From: Armatimonadota bacterium
GTDB taxonomy: Bacteria > Armatimonadota > Fimbriimonadia > Fimbriimonadales > Fimbriimonadaceae
Assembly (NCBI GenBank): GCA_025360125.1
Contig: JANYCU010000041.1
Location: 62,001-126,000, forward strand
DNA length: 64,000 nucleotides
Direction: 5' to 3'
Shown here piece after piece: positions 16,274 to 23,769 of the stretch; the stretch's first letter is position 1, and the number at the start of each line of letters is the position of its first letter. The position numbers and the translations under genes were made by a program. The notes beneath the pieces are model-generated. The model was not told the DNA's origin and made no database searches. It saw only the letters and a program-made list of their open reading frames with translations.

Positions 16274-17353
16274 ATGAACTTTGAGGCTTGGATAGGACAG
16301 CTTGTTCCCGTGCTGGACGCCAATCACCCTGGAATAACTCCAACAATGTTGGACGCAAACGCCATGTACCAGGCCTTTGCAAATGGAGTCTCACCAGATG
16401 TGTTTGGAGGTATCCCCACGTTGCCACTCAAGCCAACACCGCAACCCTTAGTCCAGTCATCGCCCGTTGTGATACCTCCAGTTCAGAATTTGCCAGTTTC
16501 GCCACTTGCGACGGCTGAAATTAAACCCAATTGGAGCGCAACAACTAATCAGAACTCATCCAGTCAACCCAAAGCCTCCCTCAACTCAACGCATATGGGA
16601 TTAGCAGTTTTGGGGTTCATGTTAGTAGCTGGCGTAGTTTTTAATCTGTATCTTCGCCTATCCGATCCAGGGTTCCCCCCGGCTCAAGGATTGCCTCAAG
16701 AAGCTCCATTGAACGATACTCAACGGTTGGAAAAAGCAAGGCAGTCTATCTCGACCTGGGCAGGCGATGAATCCACGTATGTTGCAAGCAAGTCCCTCCT
16801 CTCCAGCATCTCAAAAGAGAGTCCGAGTTACAAAGAAGCCCAATCGTTGACCGTCAAGTGGGATGCAAGAAAAAAGGAATCGGAAAAACATAAAGCGGAA
16901 AAGGCAAAGGCGGACGAAGAGTTGCAACGGCAACATGAGCGGCAGGAAGCATTAGACGCGATTAAGAATGAAAAGAAGGATATGGCCTACTTCACGGGCG
17001 AGGGAGATGTTAAGGTGGCTGTGCCAACCGTGAATTTGAAGAGATCGACGGAAAGTCATGAAGCGTCAGGTAAATCAACCTTTGTTCACGTCTTTATTGG
17101 AGTAAAAAACGTCGGGACTGAGACTATTCATGCAAATCCAAATGATTTCACATTGGCAGATTCTGACGGTAATACGGCCTCGCCCGATACGGACACATAC
17201 GGCCTTAGCAATTATTTCAACGCTGTGAATTTGAGTCCTGGGCAACAGACATCCGGTTGGCTCATTTTCTATTTGAAAAAAGACGAACGCTACACCCTTA
17301 CTAGAAGTGGCATGGTAAGTGGTTCTAACGTTACAAAGACCATAATTCCCTAA
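16274..17353 (+). CDS. Membrane-anchored protein with DUF4352-like extracellular domain
   Basis: 359 residues. The first 110 residues are soluble and proline-rich (repeated VxxPPVQ, PLKPTPQP). One transmembrane segment follows at about 113-135 (MGLAVLGFMLVAGVVFNLYL). Then come a charged helical or coiled-coil region at about 150-235, rich in Lys/Glu, and a C-terminal immunoglobulin-like domain. Its phrases FVHVFIGVKNVGTETIHANPN and LSPGQQTSGWLIFYL match the DUF4352/Telluride pattern seen in secreted lipoproteins. Function is unknown. It is an orphan in the island with no partner in the same transcript. The ATG at 16274 fits a signal-less type II anchor. Confidence 0.65.
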   Translation: MNFEAWIGQLVPVLDANHPGITPTMLDANAMYQAFANGVSPDVFGGIPTLPLKPTPQPLVQSSPVVIPPVQNLPVSPLATAEIKPNWSATTNQNSSSQPKASLNSTHMGLAVLGFMLVAGVVFNLYLRLSDPGFPPAQGLPQEAPLNDTQRLEKARQSISTWAGDESTYVASKSLLSSISKESPSYKEAQSLTVKWDARKKESEKHKAEKAKADEELQRQHERQEALDAIKNEKKDMAYFTGEGDVKVAVPTVNLKRSTESHEASGKSTFVHVFIGVKNVGTETIHANPNDFTLADSDGNTASPDTDTYGLSNYFNAVNLSPGQQTSGWLIFYLKKDERYTLTRSGMVSGSNVTKTIIP

Positions 17354-17393
17354 ACTAGCAAGAGCGGTTTAATCTCCGTCAACCTAAAAACGC

Positions 17394-17413
17394 ATTTTGA
17401 AAAATCAAAGGTC
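17394..17413 (-). repeat. 20-bp island repeat, copy 2 (inverted)
   Basis: Reverse complement of this site is GACCTTTGATTTTTCAAAAT, one base different from copy 3 and two from copy 1. It lies between the DUF4352-like gene and the 3' end of the recombinase. With copy 3 in opposite orientation it brackets the recombinase, lipoprotein and XRE genes. Confidence 0.6.
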
Positions 17414-17498
17414 TCGGCCCTAACAGAAATTGCCGGACGATTTACGGCGGGCTACGATGCACAACCCCGCCCCCTTAAAGGTTCGTGCCACCCGTTAT

Positions 17499-18362
17499 CT
17501 ACCCTTTCAAGTACATCCCCGAACTTTCGGAAGGTCGAGCATGAGTGTATTTACTCGTGGTAGCCAAAGAGCTATGCGCGAGAGTTGCCTGAACCAAATG
17601 GATCGGTGCGCCATTGTCGAGACTGTGTGAAGCATGAGCATGGCGCAACCAGTGAGATGAAACATTTCCCGGGATTCCCGCACGTCGAGCGGCCCCTGAT
17701 ACGATCCGGTGAACTTGCTCTACACTCAGCCTCGAATGGTTCCTGGAAACCAGAAGGGGAGCCGTCCCTTCCCTGTTTCCTTTCAACTCTTCAAGCTTTT
17801 TGAAGATCTTCGCAGGAATACGGACTGCATGGGTTTTGCCGCCCTTTCCGAATAACGTTAATTGGCCAGCATCTCCGGCTTTTTGGACGTCCTCGCAGGA
17901 CAGTCCGCACAGTTCCGAAACGCGACAGCCCGAATAGTATAGGGCTTCAAGGATGGTTCGGTTCCGCTCTGACGGCTCTAGCAAAATCATTTCAAGCACT
18001 TGTCTTTCGTCCAAGATTCGGTTAGCAAGAGTCGATTTCAATTTAGGCAAAGAGACAACTGCACCAACATTGAAACGAAGGAAACCAACTTTTTGCCCGT
18101 AGCTCAAAAGGGACTTGACTGATGACAGAACTCTGCTTCGAGAAGAATCAGCAAGAGCACCTATTGCCAGGTCAAACCCGTGAACGTCGCTAACCGTCAC
18201 TTCGCCCAGGCTCTTCCGGCAGAACAATCCAAACCGCTCAACATCCGCTCGGTAAGCCCTTTTCGTATGTTCGCTTTTCCCATGAAGCCATAGGTTCATA
18301 AGTTGATCGTCATTCTTTGCACCACTGACAGAAGCGGGGACGGGAAGGGTCAAGTTAGACAT
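17499..18362 (-). CDS. XerC/D-type tyrosine recombinase
   Basis: 287 residues, the length of XerC/XerD, with a SAM-like core-binding domain (about 20-100) and a catalytic domain. Catalytic signature: Arg in SGCRVSELCGL, beta-hairpin Lys in LFGKGGKTHAVRIP, HWLRHAHASH (H-x-x-R), a following His in ATLAHSSLATTS and nucleophile Tyr in KYTHARP. All are present, so it should be active. It has no arm-binding domain, so it would act on a simple core site. A 13-6-13 bp palindrome sits 17 bp upstream of its start. It is encoded within a tRNA-linked island, so it is more likely a mobile-element recombinase than the chromosomal XerC or XerD, though this cannot be excluded from one window. Confidence 0.88.
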   Translation of the reverse strand: MSNLTLPVPASVSGAKNDDQLMNLWLHGKSEHTKRAYRADVERFGLFCRKSLGEVTVSDVHGFDLAIGALADSSRSRVLSSVKSLLSYGQKVGFLRFNVGAVVSLPKLKSTLANRILDERQVLEMILLEPSERNRTILEALYYSGCRVSELCGLSCEDVQKAGDAGQLTLFGKGGKTHAVRIPAKIFKKLEELKGNREGTAPLLVSRNHSRLSVEQVHRIVSGAARRAGIPGNVSSHWLRHAHASHSLDNGAPIHLVQATLAHSSLATTSKYTHARPSESSGMYLKG

Positions 18363-18378
18363 GATTTTGCTACTCTAC

Positions 18379-18410
18379 GAGTGCAAGATAAGTGACGTTA
18401 TCTTGCACTC
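18379..18410. promoter_or_regulatory. Palindromic core-like site (13-bp arms, 6-bp spacer) beside the recombinase
   Basis: The left arm GAGTGCAAGATAA (18379-18391) and the right arm (18398-18410) are perfect inverted copies flanking GTGACG. Arms ending ATAA and beginning TTAT around exactly 6 bp copy the architecture of dif and related Xer core sites. It lies 17 bp upstream of the recombinase start, so it could be either a recombination core or an autoregulatory operator. Confidence 0.6.
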
Positions 18411-18623
18411 AGTAATCATACCCAACCGTTTTAACGGTTTAAAACAAATATCACGACTTAGAAGACCTTGGCACTCCTAAACACGCCCTACAGCCGTTTT
18501 AACGCCAACAATGCGATGTTTGTAAGCGATACCATCGTCCGATCCTGGGGAAAAATGGCTCAATAGCTCTAAATTCCGATTTCCGGTTGGATGTTGAGAT
18601 TCCTAAAACCTCATGCTGAGACG

Positions 18624-19313
18624 CTACTTCTCAACAAGCTTTGTATGGAAGTCGGCGTACACGAGGACTTTCCAAACGGAACCTTCAACGACTGCACATT
18701 CCCACGTTGAGGTGTCTGTAACTCCGCGAAGCTTTACACCAGGAGATGTAATTCTGAATCCTGGGTCAATTGTTTGTCCATGTAGATAGGGATTAAGGTC
18801 ATTTGGTTGACCGGGCCAAGTCTCATCATTATCCGAACTATAGATTCGAATTGCATCGCAAATTTGGTCTGCATTGACCTTCAACTCGATTCGCTCCTTT
18901 ATAGCTTGTGGCGTGAATTTCTTATTTGACCGATTCCACTCGTCGGTAGAACCATGAAACGCCTTTAGACTGATTCGGTTTTTCTCATCCTTCGAAGCTT
19001 CGTCCTTCGTCAAACTGCTGAAAAAGAGGGTTTCGTGATCGTTGCTAACATCGAAATATCCCTTTATGTCACTGTGCGAAGGTGAACTTGGATCATTTGA
19101 ACTCAAGATAATTTCGGTTGGCCCTGTTCTTCGCCAATTTAGATTCATGTCGGAAGCGCGAGCATGACCGTCATTCATAAATTCCAAGTAATTCGGTGTT
19201 CCCGCTCCCCATTTACCAACAAGTGGGTCGGTACCGCGACATGATACTAGAGTAAGTCCAACCGCCAGGATTAACAGGCTAAACGAGATCGGCGGTTTTG
19301 GATCGGTTCTCAT
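18624..19313 (-). CDS. Lipoprotein of unknown function with pseudopilin-like segment
   Basis: 229 residues with a lipoprotein signal: a basic N-terminus, a hydrophobic stretch and lipobox LTLVSC, giving Cys25 as lipid anchor. After it comes LVGKWG, a lipocalin-like opening, and a beta-rich region. Residues about 145-175 contain AIRIYSSDNDETWPG followed by DLNPYL, closely resembling the calcium-loop region of type II secretion pseudopilins (YxxDNxxxP). The C-terminus ends VLVYADFHTKLVEK, similar to the VxVxFADxH end of the prepilin-type family. It may be a lipoprotein derivative of that family. It sits alone between the recombinase promoter region and the XRE gene. Confidence 0.6.
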   Translation of the reverse strand: MRTDPKPPISFSLLILAVGLTLVSCRGTDPLVGKWGAGTPNYLEFMNDGHARASDMNLNWRRTGPTEIILSSNDPSSPSHSDIKGYFDVSNDHETLFFSSLTKDEASKDEKNRISLKAFHGSTDEWNRSNKKFTPQAIKERIELKVNADQICDAIRIYSSDNDETWPGQPNDLNPYLHGQTIDPGFRITSPGVKLRGVTDTSTWECAVVEGSVWKVLVYADFHTKLVEK

Positions 19314-19367
19314 GCGAAAAGTGAAGTTGCTACTCAGTCAGTGGCAGACTTTTAGGAACCATACCTC

Positions 19368-19625
19368 TTGTTGGTATCCAGTGGCAACCCTCATGTAAAT
19401 GACCATCTTCGGCAAATGCTTGCTCGCGCTCGCGAAGATAGGGGTCTGACTCAGAGACAGCTTTGCAAAAAGCTCTCTCGAAAAGCCACGTATATTCAGA
19501 AGATCGAATCAGGCGAAACAAAGAAACTTGATGTTGCAGAAGTTATGTCGATCTTGGACACCCTCGAACTAGATCGGAATGAGTTTTTCAGAGAATTCCT
19601 CGCTGGAATTGCTCTTGACCTTTGA
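19368..19625 (+). CDS. XRE-family HTH transcriptional regulator
   Basis: 85 residues, a single Cro/C1-type helix-turn-helix: MLARAREDRGLTQRQLCKK, then LSRKATYIQKIESGE. The best supported start is TTG at 19368, which has AGGA about 10 bases ahead. The short size and lack of a sensor domain fit island or phage-type repressors. Its stop codon lies inside copy 3 of the 20-bp island repeat. It is divergent from the lipoprotein gene and could regulate that gene or the recombinase, but no operator was proven. Confidence 0.8.
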   Translation: MLVSSGNPHVNDHLRQMLARAREDRGLTQRQLCKKLSRKATYIQKIESGETKKLDVAEVMSILDTLELDRNEFFREFLAGIALDL

Positions 19626-19636
19626 TTTTTCAAAAG
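19617..19636 (+). repeat. 20-bp island repeat, copy 3 (overlaps the XRE stop codon)
   Basis: GACCTTTGATTTTTCAAAAG. The TGA stop of the XRE gene is part of the repeat. Orientation matches copy 1 and is opposite to copy 2. Confidence 0.6.
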
Positions 19637-19670
19637 TTGAAGGGTGCCGTTGCCCTTCAAAGCTTCTTAT

Positions 19671-20195
19671 TTAGGGATGTGTTTCCCAAAGCGGATCAAG
19701 TGACTCAACGCTTAGTTGCCGTTCAGAAAAGAAATATTTGATGCCTTTAATCAATCCAAAGCCAATCGTCGCTCCTGCAACCGGAATCGCGGCGGCAACA
19801 ATTACACCCACCACCATACCGCCTCCGAACAATCCTCCGAGTGCCGCTAAACCCGACGTAATGCCCGCTCCTGAAAGTCCAGGTATGCCAAGGGCACTTA
19901 TAGCGGCTGTAATTGATCCAAATCCAAGTGCTCCCCCACCCGTGCTACCGATAGCCTCTGAAATCTTCTCACGTTCGGCCTTAGAGAGCTTCGAAAACCG
20001 TTTGAAGCCGATTTCGATCATGATCCCTGTTTGCTTGGTCATTTCGTCCGAAGGGAGAGTAACTTGAGATAGGAGCCTTGCAAGCGTAGGCTCTGAGCAA
20101 CCGATTGCCTTCGCAGTTTTCCGAACTGTAAGTTCATTTGACTCTATGAACGCGGCTAGAATGGGTGCGTAATTTTCACGGGAAAGCTCATTCAC
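19671..20195 (-). CDS. HTH protein fused to a glycine-rich hydrophobic tail
   Basis: 174 residues. Residues 1-50 read like a short HTH (TVRKTAKAIGCSEPTLARLLS). A linker follows, and then residues about 85-150 are a long glycine/alanine-rich hydrophobic stretch (GGGALGFGSITAAISALG, later GLFGGGMVVGVIVAAAIPV) resembling the glycine-zipper membrane segments of bacteriocins, holins or channel-forming toxins. The C-terminus is soluble. No family is recognised. The HTH plus membrane-active segment is unusual and could point to a membrane-bound regulator or a toxin-like island product. Repeats in its upstream region suggest regulation. Confidence 0.55.
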   Translation of the reverse strand: MNELSRENYAPILAAFIESNELTVRKTAKAIGCSEPTLARLLSQVTLPSDEMTKQTGIMIEIGFKRFSKLSKAEREKISEAIGSTGGGALGFGSITAAISALGIPGLSGAGITSGLAALGGLFGGGMVVGVIVAAAIPVAGATIGFGLIKGIKYFFSERQLSVESLDPLWETHP

Positions 20196-20227
20196 GCTGT
20201 CAAGAATACCGATATAGTATTCATCCG

Positions 20228-20271
20228 TACACTGTCATTCACTGGGTTCGTACGACAGAATGTACGACAAT
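20228..20271. promoter_or_regulatory. Repeated GTACGACA elements upstream of the HTH/glycine-rich gene
   Basis: CGTACGACA (20251-20259) and TGTACGACA (20263-20271) are direct repeats 12 bp apart. CGTACACTGTC (20228-20238) is a near-inverted partner of the segment at 20256-20268. The cluster lies 33-76 bp upstream of the minus-strand start at 20195, a likely operator position. Confidence 0.4.
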
Positions 20272-20353
20272 CACCCCTTGTAAACTCTTAGAAAAACTCC
20301 ACACTAACCGCTTGTTCTACCTATAGCCAGAATCAAACAGGTAGAAATACCTT

Positions 20354-20440
20354 TGGTGCCCAGGAAAGGACTCGAACCTTCACATCATTTCTGACACTAA
20401 TACCTGAAACTAGCGCGTCTACCAATTTCGCCACCTGGGC
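20354..20440 (-). tRNA. tRNA-Leu (anticodon CAG)
   Basis: Read on the minus strand. The acceptor GCCCAGG pairs with CCTGGGC. The D arm is GCGAAATTGGTAGACGC. Stem CTAGT with loop TTCAGGT gives anticodon CAG. A long variable arm of the class II type follows, and the T arm contains GGTTCGAGTCC. The discriminator A and CCA are encoded (20354-20357). Its 3' end points towards the accessory island, the usual orientation for islands integrated at a tRNA 3' end. Confidence 0.95.
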
Positions 20441-20555
20441 AGGGGAGTCAAAAATATACCTGGATTTCGGGAATTCGCGAATTATCAATAGATATTTCAC
20501 CTCGCTCAGCCAATGATTTCAGTAAGGGTTTTTCCCGATTGGATTTAAAAGGGTT

Positions 20556-22256
20556 ATGGTTCTCACGGGCGAGCATTTTCTGCAGGAAGGATTGATTACT
20601 GGTGATCAACTTAACCAAGCCATAACCAAGCAACGGGAACTCGATAACAAAGAATCATTAGCCCGAATCCTGGTTCAAATGGGATTCATTAGTGAACGTG
20701 ATCGTGTTCGATGTCTGGGCAAAGTTTGGGGCGTTCCATTTGCCGACATCAATGAAGTCATGCCCCAGGCTGAAGCTCTCGAACTGCTCAGCCCGCAAAA
20801 TGCCCGCAAATTTAAGGCTCTTCCGATCGAACGTCACGGTAGCCGGGTCATTGTGGCAATGGTCAACCCGCTGGATATTTTTGCGATTGACGAGATTCGC
20901 CTCATTACTGGCCTCGATGTCGAACCGATGATTGTCATCGAGGAAGACCTCTACGGCGCATTGCAACAGTATTACCGTAGCGAAGGCGAACTTCTTGCTG
21001 GCGTGATCCGCGACTTCGACGGCAGCGAACTTAGCATCGGCGCGACACCCGACGATGAACAAGAACAAGAAGCTGACGACGCACCAATTATTCGACTTGC
21101 CAACCTCATCATCAGCCAAGCGGTCATCGACAAAGCATCCGATATCCACATAGAACCGCAAAAAGACGGACTGCGGGTTCGATACCGTATTGATGGCGTG
21201 CTGATGGAAGGCATGAACCTTCCTAAGAAAGTTAGCGCCGCACTCTCAAGTCGATTTAAGATTATCGCCAACATGGACATCGCCGAAAAGCGAATGCCTC
21301 AAGATAACCGAATTTCCATGACCGTTTCCGGCAAAGAATTTGACTTTCGGGTTAGCACCCTCCCTTGCGTCTTTGGCGAGAAAATTGTTATGCGTGTCCT
21401 CGATAAAGGCAGCATTAAGGTCGGGCTCAAAAAACTTGGCCTTCTTGAGAACAACCTCGCAGCAATCGAGGATATGTGTACCAAGACGTACGGAATCATT
21501 TTGGTAACAGGTCCAACCGGGTCGGGTAAGTCGACAACCCTCTATTCGATTTTAAACCACATCAATACAGGCGACAACAACATCATCACCATCGAAGACC
21601 CCGTTGAATACGAGCTTTCCGGAATTAACCAGTGCGGCGTCAATGTTCGAGCTGGAATGACATTTGCAGCGGGCCTCCGGTCCATGCTTAGACAGGACCC
21701 CGACGTCATCATGGTTGGTGAAATGCGGGACAACGAAACGGCAACTATCGCGATGGAAGCAGCCCTCACGGGTCACCTCGTCCTTTCGACTCTGCACACC
21801 AACGATGCGCCATCAGCGCCAACACGACTCATCGACATGGGAGTTGAACCGTTTCTGATTTCTTCTTCCGTAATCGGAATTCTGGCCCAGCGACTCATGC
21901 GCGTCACTTGTACGAACTGTAAGGAGCAATATCAAGTCAAAAAGTCAGATATTGTCCGCTTTGGGTTCGAATTGCCGAATCACATCATGGATGACGGCAA
22001 CGAGACGATAACCCTATATCGAGGAGCTGGTTGCGAGAAGTGTAAGAAATCTGGCTACAAGGGCCGAACTGGAGTCCACGAGCTAATGCTCATGACGGAC
22101 GAAATTCGAGACATGATCTTAAAACATGAACCAGCACACTTGCTGCGCGCAACTGCGGTGAAAAACGGCATGCAAACGTTGCAAAGCGATGCCCTCTCAA
22201 AGGTTCTACTGGGCATTACGACCATTGATGAAGTCATAAGAGTGATTTATGCCTAA
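20556..22256 (+). CDS. pilB: Type IV pilus / type II secretion assembly ATPase (PilB/GspE)
   Basis: 566 residues. An N-terminal MshEN-type domain (about 1-150) is followed by the hexameric ATPase core. Walker A is GPTGSGKST at about residue 318, the Asp box is ITIEDPVEYE, Walker B is QDPDVIMVGEMRD, and the His box is TGHLVLSTLHTND. The zinc-binding CTNC...CEKC pairs lie at about 451 and 492, which is diagnostic of PilB/GspE rather than PilT. It powers pilin extension at the inner membrane. The ATG at 20556 has AAAAGGG ahead. pilT follows after 60 bp. The inner-membrane platform gene pilC does not follow pilT here. Confidence 0.93.
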   Translation: MVLTGEHFLQEGLITGDQLNQAITKQRELDNKESLARILVQMGFISERDRVRCLGKVWGVPFADINEVMPQAEALELLSPQNARKFKALPIERHGSRVIVAMVNPLDIFAIDEIRLITGLDVEPMIVIEEDLYGALQQYYRSEGELLAGVIRDFDGSELSIGATPDDEQEQEADDAPIIRLANLIISQAVIDKASDIHIEPQKDGLRVRYRIDGVLMEGMNLPKKVSAALSSRFKIIANMDIAEKRMPQDNRISMTVSGKEFDFRVSTLPCVFGEKIVMRVLDKGSIKVGLKKLGLLENNLAAIEDMCTKTYGIILVTGPTGSGKSTTLYSILNHINTGDNNIITIEDPVEYELSGINQCGVNVRAGMTFAAGLRSMLRQDPDVIMVGEMRDNETATIAMEAALTGHLVLSTLHTNDAPSAPTRLIDMGVEPFLISSSVIGILAQRLMRVTCTNCKEQYQVKKSDIVRFGFELPNHIMDDGNETITLYRGAGCEKCKKSGYKGRTGVHELMLMTDEIRDMILKHEPAHLLRATAVKNGMQTLQSDALSKVLLGITTIDEVIRVIYA

Positions 22257-22316
22257 GGATTTTCAAACGAAGTGTGGAATGAACAAACTACTATTTGTCG
22301 AATATAGGTGGGCGAA

Positions 22317-23636
22317 ATGAGCGAAGAATTTAATTGGAAACAGTTCCTAAAGAGCGATTCAGACATGACTCCTCTTGTCGAAGAGGGAGCAATTGTCGAT
22401 CCGAGAACCGGAGAGATGGTTGTCCAACCATACGAGAAGCCAAAACTCGATATGGTCAATGTAAATGCGTCGCAAGAACTTGCTGACAGCGTTATCGACC
22501 AACCGAAATTCAATATTGGCTCAGATCGTGAGGTCAGCGGATATTCCAAAGACGAACTTAAAAACATCTCTGACTATCACATCGACGACGTTTTGCGAAT
22601 CGCAATCGAAAAGAAGGCTTCAGATATACATATCACAGTTGGCTTACCCCCGATGATCCGATTGGACGGCGAGATTATGCCTCTGCCATTCAGTCCGCTG
22701 AACCCCAAGGATGCTCGACGTCTTGTATACGACACCCTGACAAATGATCAGCTTGAACGCTTTGAAACAAAACACGAACTTGACTTTGGTTACTCGGTCA
22801 AAGACCTTGCCCGATTCCGATTTAATGTCTACATGCAGCGTGGCTCGGTCGCAGGTGCCCTTCGGGTTATTCCAACCAAAATTCCGGCTTTTGACAGTCT
22901 AGGCCTTCCGCACGTCATCCGGGAAATGTCGAACCGAACCTCAGGATTGATTCTTGTTACCGGACCGACTGGTTCTGGAAAGACGACAACTATCGCTTCG
23001 ATGATTGATGACCTAAACGAGAACTTGTCATCGCACATCCTGACGATCGAAGACCCAATCGAATATATCCATCGCCACAAGCGCTCGATGGTCAATCAAA
23101 GAGAACTTCATCACGATACGTTCTCGCTCCACGATGCACTAAGAGCAGTTCTTCGTGAAGACCCCGACATCATTCTCGTCGGTGAACTTCGCGACCTCGA
23201 AACCATTGAGGCAGCCCTTACACTCGCCGAAACGGGTCACCTCGTTTTCGGAACGCTTCACACTCGTAACGCTCCGGCCAGTATTGACCGTGTCGTCGAC
23301 GTATTCCCATCCGATCAGCAAGACCAAATCCGGGTTCTCCTCGGTAACACGCTTGAAGGAATTGTTGCTCAGCAACTGTTGCCAAAAATTGGTGGCGGTC
23401 GATGTGCGGCGATTGAAGTCATGCTTGGCTCATCTGCCGTCAAGAACCTTATCCGAGAAGGCAAGACGCACCAAATGTACTCCGTCATCGAAATGTCGGG
23501 TGCATCCGGAATGCAGACGATGGACCGATCTCTTTCGGACCTCTATCGAGCGGGCGTCGTTTCCTTTGACGAATGTCTCATGAGGGCAATAGACAAAGAC
23601 ACATTCACCCGAATGGCGAAAGGCGTCGCGGCTTAA
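22317..23636 (+). CDS. pilT: Twitching motility ATPase PilT
   Basis: 439 residues from ATG 22317 (AGGTGGG lies 7 bases before it; an upstream in-frame GTG at 22308 is less likely). The PilT core begins at about residue 85: HIDDVLRIAIEKKASDIHI, then Walker A GPTGSGKTT (about 216-224), Walker B REDPDIILVGELRD and the His box TGHLVFGTLHT. The PilT-specific retraction motif appears as AVKNLIREGK (usual AIRNLIREGK). The first 80 residues are an acidic extension absent from typical PilT. It drives pilus retraction. It lies in an operon with pilB and is closed by a terminator. Confidence 0.93.
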   Translation: MSEEFNWKQFLKSDSDMTPLVEEGAIVDPRTGEMVVQPYEKPKLDMVNVNASQELADSVIDQPKFNIGSDREVSGYSKDELKNISDYHIDDVLRIAIEKKASDIHITVGLPPMIRLDGEIMPLPFSPLNPKDARRLVYDTLTNDQLERFETKHELDFGYSVKDLARFRFNVYMQRGSVAGALRVIPTKIPAFDSLGLPHVIREMSNRTSGLILVTGPTGSGKTTTIASMIDDLNENLSSHILTIEDPIEYIHRHKRSMVNQRELHHDTFSLHDALRAVLREDPDIILVGELRDLETIEAALTLAETGHLVFGTLHTRNAPASIDRVVDVFPSDQQDQIRVLLGNTLEGIVAQQLLPKIGGGRCAAIEVMLGSSAVKNLIREGKTHQMYSVIEMSGASGMQTMDRSLSDLYRAGVVSFDECLMRAIDKDTFTRMAKGVAA

Positions 23637-23669
23637 AAAGCTAGAGAACGTTCCCAGTTTTCCCAAAAA

Positions 23670-23700
23670 AGACCAACTTGAAATCTCGTCCAGTTGGTCT
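23670..23700 (+). terminator. Hairpin terminator after pilT
   Basis: AGACCAACT and AGTTGGTCT form a perfect 9-bp stem with a 13-base loop, followed by a T-rich tract (ATCTTCTTATTCTT). It separates pilT from the symporter gene. The following CGCTTCTTC units (about 23718-23743) are a short direct repeat. Confidence 0.6.
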
Positions 23701-23769
23701 ATCTTCTTATTCTTCCATCGCTTCTTCCGCTTCTTCCGCTTCTTGGCTGAATAAGGGTATAAGTCTCTC

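Noticed and set aside
23718-23743. Short CGCTTCTTC direct repeats after pilT as a possible CRISPR-like array
   Set aside because: Only two or three 9-bp units with no spacers; simple sequence.
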